Counted from the first letter of the stretch, positions 16,506-25,224 are shown. The stretch: DNA of 64,000 bases from Streptomyces chartreusis (GCF_008704715.1 NZ_CP023689.1:1736001-1800000); one strand, 5' to 3'. The notes: generated by a model not told the origin, from the sequence alone. Numbers and translations: made by a program.

Positions 16506-18310
16506 GACGGCTCCTTCCCGCGCACGGCGAACAGTCGGTGTCCCCGGCCCGCCCAACTGCCGGGCTCCGTGCCGGACAGGTGCAGCGACCGGCGTACCAG
16601 CAGCGGCCGCAGCGACGGTACGAAGACGTAGTCGTCGGCGGTCGGCGTGTGGCCCACCGCGTCGGCGCCGGAGTACTCCTGGGCGCACATCAGGTCGAGC
16701 AGCAGGGTGTCGGGCCGGTCCTCGGTGAGGTCCGTCCAGTCGGCGACCCAGGGCGCCAGGGGCCGGCCCCGGCGTACGGTCACTCCGGCGGCGGTGAGTT
16801 CGTCGAGGCCCTCCGTGTCGGGTACGACGACCTCGTCCGGCCGGTGCAGCTGGCCGAGCACCTGGCCGACGAGCCGGGCGACTTCGGTACGGCCCCGGGG
16901 CGCGGCGAGCACGGTGACGTGCCGTTCGTCCAGCGGGTCCGGGGCCCCGGCCAGCCGCGCGAGCTGCGACAGCCGTACCCGGGTGCTGTCGGCCCGGAAG
17001 ATCTCGCGCAGCCGTTCCCTGCCCTCGGCGGCCGGGTGGAGCCGGGTGAGCCGTACGCCGGTGTCGGCGTCGAGGACGGCGTCCCAGGCGAGGCGGGTGA
17101 GGCCGGGCGCGGCGGAGGCGGGGCCGTCCCGCCACAGCACGGACTTCCTGCCCAGCACCCGCTGTTCGGCGAGCAGTTCGGCGAGGGTGCGGTCCAGGTC
17201 GGGGGCGAGTCCGGTGCCGGTGAGCCACCAGGGTCCGTCGCCGGTGCAGGCGCTGAGCTGTACGACGAGCACGTCGGGGTCGGTGCGCTGCACGAGGAGT
17301 CGTCCGTCGTGCGGCAGCAACGGGTTGACGACGACGTCCGCCGCGAAGTCCTCGGCGGTCTCGGGGGTGAGCACCCCGGCGACGACGAGGCGGTCGCGGG
17401 GCGCCGCGGTCAGGGCGCGATGGGTGAGGTGGAACCGGTCGTCCAGCGGCGCCTCCGGCTCGGCCTGCGCCTTCTTCGCGCCGTCGGCCGCCCGGCCGGC
17501 GGTGCTCCGGCGTCCGCGCCACAGTCCGTACAGCTCCCCGGGCAGTCTTGCCGCGCCCCGTTTCGGTGAACGCGCGGCGGTCACCAGTGCCTTGCCGACC
17601 CGCAGCGAGGTCGAGCCCTCCAGCATGGCCACCCGTGCCTGAAGGACGTCGACCCGGTCCCGGGCGGCTCTGAGTGCGCCGGCGAGCTGTTCCTTCTCCC
17701 GTACGGCGGCGGCGAGCCGGTCGGCGAGCGCGTCCTGCCCGGCCGCCTGACGGGTGCGTTCCGCGTCCTCGGCGGCGGTTTCGAGGTCGATCACCCGGGC
17801 CCGCAGGGACCGGGAGGCGAGGTCGGCGAAGACGTACTCGTCGGCGATCCGCAGCGCGGTGGCGTAGCCGTCGGAGGGGACGGGCCGGCCGAAGAAGTCG
17901 TGCGGTGGCAGGAGTTCGTCGGTGCGGGCGATGACCGCGCCCGCGTGCAGGTGGACGTAGTCGAGGGGTGCGGCGCGCAGGACCTGGCAGCGGTGGCCGA
18001 CCAGGTCGTCCAGGAGCCGGTGGTAGGGCAGCTCGGATCCGCCGTGCCCGAAGACGATCAGTCCTCGCGCACCGGGCCGCATCCGGGCCAGTACGGCGCG
18101 CAGGGCGTCCTCGCCGCCGTGCGGCCCGGCGTGGGGTCCGTAGGAGAGGAGGGCCAACTCGCCCTCGGTGACGGGGCGTTCGTCGTCGTCTCGCAGGTCG
18201 ACGCCCGGCGGCAGATGCAGGTACGGCTCCAGGCGCAGGCCGCCGCCGGTGGCGTCCACCACCGTCGTGACGGTGTCGAGGTGCGGATGGAGCAGGTCGG
18301 TCAGGCGCAT
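16502..18310 (-). CDS. Large coiled-coil protein of the glycan cluster, function unknown
   Basis: The 602-residue protein starts MRLTDLLHPHLDTVTTVVDATGGG. Residues about 1-180 resemble a methyltransferase-like Rossmann domain (ALRAVLARMRPGARGLIVFGHGG) without a clear SAM motif. Residues about 185-270 form a coiled coil rich in Arg/Glu/Ala heptads (LETAAEDAERTRQAAG...LAGALRAARDRVDVLQARVAMLE), ending in the basic GKALVTAARSPKRG linker often seen after such coils in glycosyltransferase partners. The C-terminal 300 residues are a Rossmann-like domain I cannot place. It starts at a TGATG overlap with the methyltransferase stop and ends in ATGA with the tandem glycosyltransferase. I infer a scaffold or chain-length-type partner. 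Confidence 0.5.
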   Translation of the reverse strand: MRLTDLLHPHLDTVTTVVDATGGGLRLEPYLHLPPGVDLRDDDERPVTEGELALLSYGPHAGPHGGEDALRAVLARMRPGARGLIVFGHGGSELPYHRLLDDLVGHRCQVLRAAPLDYVHLHAGAVIARTDELLPPHDFFGRPVPSDGYATALRIADEYVFADLASRSLRARVIDLETAAEDAERTRQAAGQDALADRLAAAVREKEQLAGALRAARDRVDVLQARVAMLEGSTSLRVGKALVTAARSPKRGAARLPGELYGLWRGRRSTAGRAADGAKKAQAEPEAPLDDRFHLTHRALTAAPRDRLVVAGVLTPETAEDFAADVVVNPLLPHDGRLLVQRTDPDVLVVQLSACTGDGPWWLTGTGLAPDLDRTLAELLAEQRVLGRKSVLWRDGPASAAPGLTRLAWDAVLDADTGVRLTRLHPAAEGRERLREIFRADSTRVRLSQLARLAGAPDPLDERHVTVLAAPRGRTEVARLVGQVLGQLHRPDEVVVPDTEGLDELTAAGVTVRRGRPLAPWVADWTDLTEDRPDTLLLDLMCAQEYSGADAVGHTPTADDYVFVPSLRPLLVRRSLHLSGTEPGSWAGRGHRLFAVRGKEPS

Positions 18311-18957
18311 CAGCGGGTCCTCGTGAAGACGTGGAAGCCGACCCGGTTCTCCCGGAAGCCGTACGGCCTGGAGAGGGTGTGCCGCAGGCCGAGCGGCTCG
18401 AGTTCGGCGCGGTAGGCGGTGAGCGGGCGGTGCACGATGTGCGCACCGCGGGGCGTGCGGCGGCCGGTGTCCTCGTCGGTGACGATCAGCCGGCCGGCGA
18501 CGCGGACGAGGGAGGCGAGGTTGCGCAGCCCCGCCGCCCATTCCTCGTCGTCGAGGACGTGGAACAGGACGTCCACGCAGACGACGATGTCGTACGGCCA
18601 GGGACCCCGCCACTCGTCGAGTGCGGCGACGGCGTAGCGCGGGCCGCCGCCCCCGGCGCGGGCGTGGTCGACGGCGGTCCGGCTGGCGTCGAAGGCGTCG
18701 ACCCGGTGGCCGCAACGGGCCAGGGCGCGGGCGAAGTACCCCTTGCCGCAGCCGGCGTCCAGCACGAACAGCGGGGCGGCGGGGCTGGACAGGTCGCCGA
18801 CGAGGGAGAGGAGCGTGCCGAGCCGCTGGGCGTAGAAGAGTTCGTTGCCGGGGCGGTCGAGCCCGATGTGCCCACCGGAGGAGAGGTCGTCGTGGTCGGC
18901 ATGGCGGGCCTCCCAGTAGGTCCGTGTGCCGTCCCGTGTCGTCGTCCCGTCAGCCAT
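18310..18957 (-). CDS. Class I SAM-dependent methyltransferase of the glycan cluster
   Basis: A 215-residue methyltransferase with motif I FVLDAGCGKGYFARALA near residue 67, the acidic residue after strand 2 in VDAFDAS, and motif IV YDIVVCVDVLFHVLDD near 125. It resembles UbiE/TylF-type small-molecule methyltransferases; the substrate is unknown but the surroundings suggest a sugar or glycan end. The ATG at 18957 lies inside the 3' end of the wecB gene (8-base overlap), so translation is coupled. A downstream TGATG overlap joins it to the coiled-coil gene. Confidence 0.8.
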   Translation of the reverse strand: MADGTTTRDGTRTYWEARHADHDDLSSGGHIGLDRPGNELFYAQRLGTLLSLVGDLSSPAAPLFVLDAGCGKGYFARALARCGHRVDAFDASRTAVDHARAGGGGPRYAVAALDEWRGPWPYDIVVCVDVLFHVLDDEEWAAGLRNLASLVRVAGRLIVTDEDTGRRTPRGAHIVHRPLTAYRAELEPLGLRHTLSRPYGFRENRVGFHVFTRTR

Positions 18958-20038
18958 GGCGCTCCAGCCACCCGGTGATCACGCGGGCGATCCGGGCGCC
19001 GGCCCGGCCGTCCCACAGGGGCGGGCCCTCGGCGGGTACCGCTCCCCCGCCGTCCAGCAGCTTGCGCAGCGCCGGGACCAGTTCCCCGTGCGTGACGAGC
19101 CGGTTGGTGCCGTGGGTGACGGTGACCGGGCGTTCGGTGGTGGTGCGCAGGGTCAGGCAGGGGACGCCCAGGACGGTCGTCTCCTCCTGCACGCCGCCGG
19201 AGTCGGTGATCACGGCGGCGGCTCCGCGCACCAGGCTCATGAACTCGACGTAGCCGAGCGGGTCGAGGAGGTGGATGCCGGGTGCGTCGGCGAGGCCGGC
19301 CGCCCGCAGCGCGGCCCGGCCGCGCGGGTGCAGCGGGACGACGAGGTCGAGGTGGCGGGCGGCCTCGGTCAGCACGCGGGCGGCGGCCGCCGCGGCCTCG
19401 GGGTCGTCGACGTTGGCGGGCCGGTGCAGGGTGACCACGCCGTAGCGCTCGGGCAGTCCGTGGGCGGTGCGGGCGCTCGCGGCGTCGAACTGCTCCAGAT
19501 GGGTGAGCAGGGTGTCGATCATCGGGTTGCCGACGAGGTGCACGCGCCCGGTGTCGACGCCCTCGCGGGCGAGGTGGCCGACGGCCTCGGGGCTGGTGGC
19601 GAACAGCAGCCGGGCGAGCTGGTCGACCAGACGCCGGTTGACCTCCTCCGGCATCGTCATGTCGAAGCTGCGCAGGCCGGCCTCCACATGGGCCACGGGG
19701 ATGCCCAGTTTGGCGGCGGCCAGCGCGGCGGCCAGTGTCGAGTTCACGTCGCCGTAGACGGTGACGAGGGCGGGTGCGCGGGCGGTCAGTTCGCCCTCCA
19801 GGGCGATCAGGAGGTCGGCGGTCTGCCGGGCGTGGCTGCCGGAGCCGACGCCGAGGTCGGTGTCGGGGCGGGGCAGGCCGAGTTGCCGGAAGAAGATGTC
19901 CGACATCCGCTCGTCGTAGTGCTGTCCGGTGTGGACGAGCACCTGCTCGGAGCCCGCGGCGCCGAGAGCGGCGACGACCGGCGCGGCCTTGACGAAGTTC
20001 GGCCGGGTGCCGACCACATGGAGTACGCAGCCGTTCAT
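18950..20038 (-). CDS. wecB: UDP-N-acetylglucosamine 2-epimerase (non-hydrolysing)
   Basis: It interconverts UDP-GlcNAc and UDP-ManNAc in the cytoplasm. The 362-residue protein has the family hallmarks: VVGTRPNFVKAAPV at residues 8-21, VHTGQHYDERMSD near 35, VYGDVNSTLAAALAAAKL near 94, HVEAGLRSFD near 116, PEEVNRRLVDQLA near 125, VTLHRPANVD near 195 and TDSGGVQEETTVLGVPCLTLR near 273. Length is normal. Together with the dehydrogenase at 21578 it can supply UDP-ManNAcA for a cell-wall or capsular glycan. It heads the minus-strand operon and is divergent from a glycosyltransferase. Confidence 0.93.
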   Translation of the reverse strand: MNGCVLHVVGTRPNFVKAAPVVAALGAAGSEQVLVHTGQHYDERMSDIFFRQLGLPRPDTDLGVGSGSHARQTADLLIALEGELTARAPALVTVYGDVNSTLAAALAAAKLGIPVAHVEAGLRSFDMTMPEEVNRRLVDQLARLLFATSPEAVGHLAREGVDTGRVHLVGNPMIDTLLTHLEQFDAASARTAHGLPERYGVVTLHRPANVDDPEAAAAAARVLTEAARHLDLVVPLHPRGRAALRAAGLADAPGIHLLDPLGYVEFMSLVRGAAAVITDSGGVQEETTVLGVPCLTLRTTTERPVTVTHGTNRLVTHGELVPALRKLLDGGGAVPAEGPPLWDGRAGARIARVITGWLERHG

Positions 20039-20098
20039 GGTTGCCTCCGGTGCCGTGGGGACGGCTGCTGTTGGCGGGCCGTTGCTCGACGTTGGGGA

Positions 20099-20113
20099 AT
20101 ATCTTGGCGATAT
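20099..20113 (+). promoter_or_regulatory. Inverted repeat over a glycosyltransferase start codon
   Basis: ATATC-ttggc-GATAT spans 20099-20113 and includes the first two bases of the ATG at 20112. A TATCTT (20100-20105) lies 6 bases before that ATG and could be a -10 box for a leaderless message. No Shine-Dalgarno sequence is evident here. Confidence 0.3.
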
Positions 20114-21572
20114 GCCCAGAAAAGTCCTTCTTGCGCTCAGTCTGGCGGCCTCGGTGGCAGTTGGCGAACTGCGTCAGGATCCGCTGCGGGCCGCGCTGCT
20201 CGGCGTACGCCTGCTGCCGGGGCCCGTCCGGCGGCGGCTGGGGCCGCTCGAACGGCGGCTGACCGTGCGCGCCCGCGCCGCAGGGCCGGCCGCGGCGCCT
20301 TCCGCCGCTCGGGTGCCCGCGCCGTACGGCATTCCGTACCGCCCCGTCCCCGGCCGGGTGCTCCATCTGGTCACCAACGGGCTGCCGTTCCGGCACGCCG
20401 GTTACACCGTGCGCACGCAGAAGCTCGCCGAGGCCCAGCTCGCGGCCGGGCTCGACCCGCATGTGGTGACCCGGATCGGCTTCCCCGTGACGGGCGGGGT
20501 GCTGGACGCCCGCGCCAAGCAGCATGTGGGCGGGGTGCCGCAGCACCGGCTGCTGCCGCCGTGGCTGCCGTACGGCCAGGCCGCCTCGCTCGCGCTCAAC
20601 GCCGAGCTGGCCGCCCGCCTGGTGGACCGGCTGCGGCCCGCCGTGCTGCACGCCGCGAGCGACCACGGCAACGGACGGGTGGCGCTCGCCCTGCGGGAGA
20701 CCTACGGGCTGCCGGTGGTCTACGAGGTGCGGGGCTTCCTGGAGGAGACGTGGCTGACGCAGGCGCCGGGCCGCGGCCGGGACGACGAGACGTACCGGAC
20801 GCGCCGCGCCCTGGAGACGCAGTGCATGCGCGAGGCCGATCTGGTGCTGACGCTGGGTGAGGCCATGAAGGCCGAGATCGTGGGCCGCGGGGTGCCCGGG
20901 GAACGGGTGCTGATCGTGCCCAATGCCGTGGACGACGCGTTCCTCGCCCCGCCGCCGGACGGGGCGCCCGTGCGGGCCCGGCTCGGCATCGCGCCGGACG
21001 AGTTCGTCGTCGGCACCGTCGGCACCCTCGCCCCGCACGAGGGCATCGGCACTTTGCTCCATGCGGGTGAAGAGCTGCGCCGGCGCGGTGTGCCGCTGCG
21101 GTTGCTGATCGTCGGGGACGGTCCACAGCGCCCGGCGCTGGAGCGGCTGGCCGCCCGGCTCGGTCTTGACGACGGGACCGTGCTGTTCACCGGCCGGGTG
21201 CCGCACGCCCAAGTCCGGGACTTCTACGCCGTGTTGGACGTGTTCGCGGTGCCGCGTACCGACGAGCGCGTCTGCCGCCTGGTGACCCCGCTCAAGCCGG
21301 TCGAGGCGATGGCGAGCGGTGTTCCCGTGCTCGCGAGCGACCTCCCCGCACTCGGAGAACTGGTCGAACCGGAGGTTAACGGGAGGCTAATCAGGACTGA
21401 ATCGCCACATTCCTGGGCTGATGAGCTTGAAATACTCCTTTACAGTCGAAATCGGCGTGCTGAGTGGGGAGCAGCCGCCCGCGCGAGAGTCGCGCGTGAC
21501 CGCACCTGGAAGCGGGCCGCCGCCACAACCCGTGAGGCGTACCGCGCCCTTGGCAGCCTTGATGCGGGGTGA
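20112..21572 (+). CDS. Glycosyltransferase family 4
   Basis: A 486-residue GT-B transferase. After a roughly 75-residue leader comes an N-terminal Rossmann domain (RVLHLVTNGLPFRHAGYTVRTQ). The donor domain has LIVPNAVDD, FVVGTVGTLAPHEGIGTLLHAGEELRRRG, LIVGDGPQRPALERLA and LKPVEAMASGVPVLASDLPALGELV, the last carrying the ExxxxG-type donor motif with the acidic residue in a Lys-Pro-Val-Glu context. The ATG at 20112 starts MPRKVLLALSLAASVAVG; it lacks an obvious ribosome site, and the true start could lie downstream. The 3' end overlaps or abuts the dehydrogenase gene (a GTGA lies at 21569). Role inferred: surface glycan assembly. Confidence 0.78.
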   Translation: MPRKVLLALSLAASVAVGELRQDPLRAALLGVRLLPGPVRRRLGPLERRLTVRARAAGPAAAPSAARVPAPYGIPYRPVPGRVLHLVTNGLPFRHAGYTVRTQKLAEAQLAAGLDPHVVTRIGFPVTGGVLDARAKQHVGGVPQHRLLPPWLPYGQAASLALNAELAARLVDRLRPAVLHAASDHGNGRVALALRETYGLPVVYEVRGFLEETWLTQAPGRGRDDETYRTRRALETQCMREADLVLTLGEAMKAEIVGRGVPGERVLIVPNAVDDAFLAPPPDGAPVRARLGIAPDEFVVGTVGTLAPHEGIGTLLHAGEELRRRGVPLRLLIVGDGPQRPALERLAARLGLDDGTVLFTGRVPHAQVRDFYAVLDVFAVPRTDERVCRLVTPLKPVEAMASGVPVLASDLPALGELVEPEVNGRLIRTESPHSWADELEILLYSRNRRAEWGAAARARVARDRTWKRAAATTREAYRALGSLDAG

Positions 21573-21577
21573 TCCCT

Positions 21578-22972
21578 ATGCAGGCCGAACAGACCGGACC
21601 GCTCGGGGAAGCGGGCGAACCGCCCGGGGAAAGACCACCGCTCCGCGGGAGCGCGCGCGGTAGGAACAACCGGCTCGCCGCGAGCGTGCCGCTCGGCGAG
21701 ACGGACCCGCCCGACCAGGTGGAGCTGGCGGTGATCGGGCTCGGCTACGTCGGACTGCCGCTCGCGCGTGAGGCGGCGTCGATCGGCCTGAGAGTCCTGG
21801 GCCTGGACCGCGACCCCCGGGTCGTGGAGGCCCTCAACACCGGGCACTCCCATGTCGACGACGTCTCCGACGAGGACGTCCGCCGGATGCTGACGGCCGG
21901 GTTCCTCGCGTCCACGGACGACGCGTGCCTGGCCCGTGCGCAGGCGATCGTCATCTGTGTGCCGACGCCGCTCGGCAAGGACGGCGGACCCGACCTCGGC
22001 GCGGTCACCGCGGCCACGAGGACGGTGGCCCGGCGGCTGCGGCCCGGGCAGCTGGTGGTGCTGGAGTCGACCACCTATCCCGGGACCACCGAGGAGGTCG
22101 TACGGCCGCTCCTGGAGGAGTCGGGGCTGCGGGCCGGAGCGGACTTCGCGCTGGCGTTCTCGCCGGAGCGGATCGACCCCGGCAACACCGCCCACGGCCT
22201 GCGCACCACGCCCAAGGTGGTCGGCGGCTGCACCCCGTCGTGCGCGGCCCGCGCGGTCGCCTTCTACGGCAAGCTCGTCGACACCGTCGTCCAGGCGAAG
22301 GGCACCCGCGAGGCCGAGATGGCCAAGCTGCTGGAGAACACCTACCGGCACGTGAACATCGCCCTGGTCAACGAACTGGCCGTGATCAGCCACGAGTTGC
22401 ACGTCGACCTGTGGGACGCGATCCGCTGCGCCGGCACCAAGCCGTTCGGCTTCCAGGCGTTCCGGCCCTCCCCCGGCGTCGGCGGGCACTGCATCCCGAT
22501 CGACCCCAACTACCTGTCGTACAAGGTGCGTTCGTCCCTCGGCTACGAGTTCCGGTTCGTGGAGCTCGCCCAGGAGATCAACCGGCGGATGCCGGAGTAC
22601 GTGGTGCGTCGCGCCCAGGACCTCCTCAACCACGCCGGCCGGCCGCTGCACGGCTCGCGGGTGCTGCTGCTCGGCGTCACCTACAAGCCGGACGTGGCGG
22701 ACCAGCGGGAGTCGCCTGCACTGCCGGTGGCGCGGCTGCTGCGGGAGCGGGAGGCCGAGATCTCCTTCCACGATCCGCATGTGCGGCTGTGGTCCGTGGA
22801 CGGGGTGAACATCCCGCGCGTCACCGACGTCATGGCGGCGGCGCGCGAGCACGACCTGACGATCCTGCTCCAGGATCACTCGGCCTACGACCTGCCGGCC
22901 CTCGGCGACGCGGCCCGCCTGCTGTTCGACACGCGCGGCCGGATCTTCCGGCCCGGGGTCGAGGTGCTGTGA
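21578..22972 (+). CDS. wecC: Nucleotide-sugar dehydrogenase (UDP-ManNAc/UDP-GlcNAc 6-dehydrogenase type)
   Basis: It oxidises the C6 hydroxyl of a UDP-sugar to a carboxylate with two NAD. The roughly 464-residue protein carries VIGLGYVGLPLA near residue 50, ICVPTPLGKDGGPD, STTYPGTTEE, the KLLENTYRHVNIALVNEL helix and the catalytic Cys in GVGGHCIPIDPNYL. The Asn-Tyr-Leu after the Cys loop and the nearby wecB favour UDP-ManNAc (or UDP-GlcNAc) over UDP-glucose. The ATG at 21578 follows GGGGTG; a GTG at 21569 overlapping the preceding stop is the alternative start. The first 40 residues are a Pro/Gly-rich tail not seen in most homologues. Confidence 0.87.
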   Translation: MQAEQTGPLGEAGEPPGERPPLRGSARGRNNRLAASVPLGETDPPDQVELAVIGLGYVGLPLAREAASIGLRVLGLDRDPRVVEALNTGHSHVDDVSDEDVRRMLTAGFLASTDDACLARAQAIVICVPTPLGKDGGPDLGAVTAATRTVARRLRPGQLVVLESTTYPGTTEEVVRPLLEESGLRAGADFALAFSPERIDPGNTAHGLRTTPKVVGGCTPSCAARAVAFYGKLVDTVVQAKGTREAEMAKLLENTYRHVNIALVNELAVISHELHVDLWDAIRCAGTKPFGFQAFRPSPGVGGHCIPIDPNYLSYKVRSSLGYEFRFVELAQEINRRMPEYVVRRAQDLLNHAGRPLHGSRVLLLGVTYKPDVADQRESPALPVARLLREREAEISFHDPHVRLWSVDGVNIPRVTDVMAAAREHDLTILLQDHSAYDLPALGDAARLLFDTRGRIFRPGVEVL

Positions 22973-23027
22973 CCGCCTGATCTCTCCGGTCCGCCCGGCA
23001 CGGGCCCCGTCGGGTCCGTCGCCGGTC

Positions 23028-23082
23028 GGTCCGCCGTTCTCGGATCCGTCGATGCCGGGTCCGTGGTTCTCGGGGCAGTCGA
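23028..23082 (+). repeat. Two 25-base direct repeats with a 30-base period
   Basis: GGTCCGccGTTCTCGGatccGTCGA (shared blocks in capitals) at 23028 and the matching copy at 23058-23082 share 19 of 25 bases. Further degenerate GGTCCG copies lie upstream to about 23015. The pair sits just before the glycosyltransferase start at 23098. Confidence 0.5.
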
Positions 23083-23097
23083 AAGGTGCGTGCTCTG

Positions 23098-24264
23098 ATG
23101 CGGATACTCGTCGTGACCGTCGTCCACCATCCCGAGGACGCGCGGATCCTGCACCGGGAGATCGCCGCCCTGCACGAGCACGGCCACCGGATCGTGTACG
23201 CCGCTCCCTTCGCGGCCCGGCGGACGTCGCCGCGGCCGAACGTCGAGGGCGTCGACCTGCCCCGGGCCGCCGGCCGGGACCGCCGGGCGGCCTTGCGCGC
23301 GGCACGCGCCCTGCTCGCCGAGCGCGGGCCGCAGGCGGACGTCGTCCTGCTGCACGACCCGGAGCTCCTGCTCACCCTGCCCGGCACGATGCGCCGCTGG
23401 CGGCGCGCCGGGCATGTCCCGGTCACCGTGTGGGACGTGCACGAGGACACCGCGGCGGCGCTGGTGATGAAGCGCTGGCTGCCCCGGCCGCTGCGACCGC
23501 CGCTGCGGCTGGCCGTCCGGGCGGCGGAGCGGACGGCGGAGCGGCATCTGCGGCTGCTCCTCGCCGAGGACGCCTACCAGCGGCGCTTCCGCCGGACGCA
23601 CCCCGTCGTGGCCAACCTGGCGACGGTGCCGCCGGAGCCACCCGAGCCGCCGGGCGACGACCGGGTCGTCTACCTCGGCCATCTGTCGAAGGCCCGCGGC
23701 GCACCCGAACTGATCGAGACGGCCCGGCTGCTGGCGCCCGACATCCGGGTCGAGGTGATCGGCGCGGCCGACCCTGACATCCGGGGCGCGCTGACCGAGG
23801 CCGACCGGGACGGCGTGCTGCGCTGGCACGGCTACCTGCCCAACGACCGTGCCCTCGGTCTGCTCTCGGGCAGCCTGGCCGGCCTCTCCCTGCTGCGGGA
23901 CCAGCCCAACTACCGTCATTCACGGCCCACCAAGGCCGTGGAGTACATGGCGCACGGCGTCCCCGTGGTCACCACACCCACGCCGCTCTCCGCGGAGCTG
24001 GTCGAGCGCTACGGCTGCGGTCTCGTCGTCCCCTACGAGGATCCGGCCACGGCCGCCATGGCCGTACGGCATCTGCGCAGCGACCGGGTCATGCGCCGGC
24101 GGGCGGCGGCCCGGGGCTGGGAGGCGGCTCGGTCCGACCTCAACTGGGCCGACGCTGCGACCGAGTTCGTGATGTGCCTGGAGTCCTGGGTGAAGGAGGC
24201 GTCAGCGGCCGGGGACGACGGCCCCGCCGTCCCGTTCGCCGGCGACAGGGCCCCGACGGCCTGA
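23098..24264 (+). CDS. Glycosyltransferase, GT4-like
   Basis: A 388-residue protein beginning MRILVVTVVHHPEDARILHREI, with the early HHPxDARI motif typical of a bacterial GT4 subgroup. The donor domain shows DRVVYLGHLSKARGAPELIETA, VEVIGAADPD, LRWHGYLPN and PTKAVEYMAHGVPVVTTPTPLSAELV, where the Lys-Ala-Val-Glu-Tyr-Met segment is the usual donor-binding EX7E-like region. The ATG at 23098 follows GAAAGG at a slightly long spacing; a GTG at 23086 is possible. It shares its strand and context with the wecC-like gene, so it probably adds a sugar during assembly of the same glycan. It converges on the VOC gene with a 4-base gap. Confidence 0.78.
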   Translation: MRILVVTVVHHPEDARILHREIAALHEHGHRIVYAAPFAARRTSPRPNVEGVDLPRAAGRDRRAALRAARALLAERGPQADVVLLHDPELLLTLPGTMRRWRRAGHVPVTVWDVHEDTAAALVMKRWLPRPLRPPLRLAVRAAERTAERHLRLLLAEDAYQRRFRRTHPVVANLATVPPEPPEPPGDDRVVYLGHLSKARGAPELIETARLLAPDIRVEVIGAADPDIRGALTEADRDGVLRWHGYLPNDRALGLLSGSLAGLSLLRDQPNYRHSRPTKAVEYMAHGVPVVTTPTPLSAELVERYGCGLVVPYEDPATAAMAVRHLRSDRVMRRRAAARGWEAARSDLNWADAATEFVMCLESWVKEASAAGDDGPAVPFAGDRAPTA

Positions 24265-24268
24265 ACTC

Positions 24269-24679
24269 CTAGGCGTTGGACCAACCCCGTCGGCACAGCA
24301 CGAGCCGGTAGCCGTCGGGGTCCTCGATCGTGACGCCCCACTCGTTCCAGTACGGGTTGGGCGACGGGACCCGTTTGCCGCCGTGCTCCTCCAGCCGGGC
24401 GACCAGGTCCTCCGGCACCGGCCCGTCGACGTAAACGACCAGGAGGTCCTCCTCGGTCGGCCGGGGCTCGACGGGACGGGCGGGCTCGTGCACCAGCTCC
24501 AGATGCCAGCCGGCGTCCGGCCAGCCGAGCATCAGCAGGTCGTGCTCGCCAGGTTCCGGGCCGCCGACCGCCCGCCATACGACGCCGAGTCCGAGCCCCT
24601 CGGTCCAGAAGCGCTCCGCCGCGGCGAGGTCCCGGGACGGGCGGGCGATCCGGATGTGACTGCGGCCGTCGACCGGCAT
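24269..24679 (-). CDS. VOC (glyoxalase/bleomycin-resistance-like) protein
   Basis: A 136-residue single-domain vicinal-oxygen-chelate protein. It shows the paired beta-alpha-beta-beta-beta pattern: HIRIARPSRDLAAAERFWTEGLGLGVVWR at the N-terminus and VTIEDPDGYRLVLCRRGW at the C-terminus, where glyoxalase-type proteins have the DPDGY motif and a metal-binding Glu. Here the Glu position reads Val/Leu (RLVL), so metal catalysis is doubtful. The start ATG at 24679 gives MPVDGRSHIRIA; longer in-frame extensions look non-coding. The role could be drug binding, fosmidomycin-type resistance or an unknown lyase. Confidence 0.75.
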   Translation of the reverse strand: MPVDGRSHIRIARPSRDLAAAERFWTEGLGLGVVWRAVGGPEPGEHDLLMLGWPDAGWHLELVHEPARPVEPRPTEEDLLVVYVDGPVPEDLVARLEEHGGKRVPSPNPYWNEWGVTIEDPDGYRLVLCRRGWSNA

Positions 24680-24780
24680 GGTGACCCTCCGTGTGCTGAA
24701 CTGAGCGGCGTCGATCCACCGGCAGCGTAGACAGCCCACAGGCACCGAGACCATCGGCCATCGGCCCTGCGACCTGGGCC

Positions 24781-25224
24781 CTAGGCCCCGCTCCGCGGCA
24801 CGCCGTAAGCCCGCTCGACGTGCAGGCGCAGCACGAGGCGTCGGTCCCTCACCATCGCGGCGCGGAAGTCCTCCCAGTCGGGGTGCTCCCCCTGGACGTC
24901 CCGGTAGAGGCGGACGAGCTCCTCGACCGTCTCGTCGTAGGGGTCCTGTGCGACGGGTGCCAGGTCGGCGGTGCCCTCGGCGACCGCGTACGCCCATCGG
25001 TCGGGGGTCGTGACGTGGTACGACGCCCTCGGGTCGCGGCGCAGATTGCGGGTCTTGGCGCGGTCGTCGGTGATCGAGACGCGGATGATGCGCTCGTCGG
25101 GGTAGTAGGCGTGGCTCACGTTCGACAGCTGCGGGCGGCCGTCGCGCTTCAGGGTGACCAGCACCCCGCCGTGGCTCTCGGCCAGGAGCGCGAGCAGTGC
25201 GTTGTGGGTGGCGTCCTGAGTCAT
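24781..25224 (-). CDS. PPOX-class F420/FMN-dependent oxidoreductase
   Basis: A 147-residue split-barrel flavin/F420-binding protein: LLAESHGGVLVTLKRDGRPQLSNVSHAYY, then RIIRVSITDDRAKTRNLRRDPRASYHV, then WAYAVAEGTADLAPVA. The Lys-Thr-Arg-Asn-Leu-Arg-Arg-Asp-Pro segment is the phosphate-binding signature of the actinobacterial F420-dependent PPOX family (TIGR03618-like). It is likely a reductase of small unsaturated or redox-active compounds. The ATG at 25224 starts MTQDATHN. It is divergent from the TetR gene, with an operator pair in the 85-base gap, so it may share that repressor. Confidence 0.82.
   Translation of the reverse strand: MTQDATHNALLALLAESHGGVLVTLKRDGRPQLSNVSHAYYPDERIIRVSITDDRAKTRNLRRDPRASYHVTTPDRWAYAVAEGTADLAPVAQDPYDETVEELVRLYRDVQGEHPDWEDFRAAMVRDRRLVLRLHVERAYGVPRSGA

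Noticed and set aside
14322..18446. A continuous minus-strand frame of over 1,300 codons
   Set aside because: Only the part ending at 16505 (ATG with GGAAGGAG) has family motifs. The upstream part is Arg/Pro/Ala-rich text in a non-coding frame of the coiled-coil gene, which has its own start and proper domain sequence.
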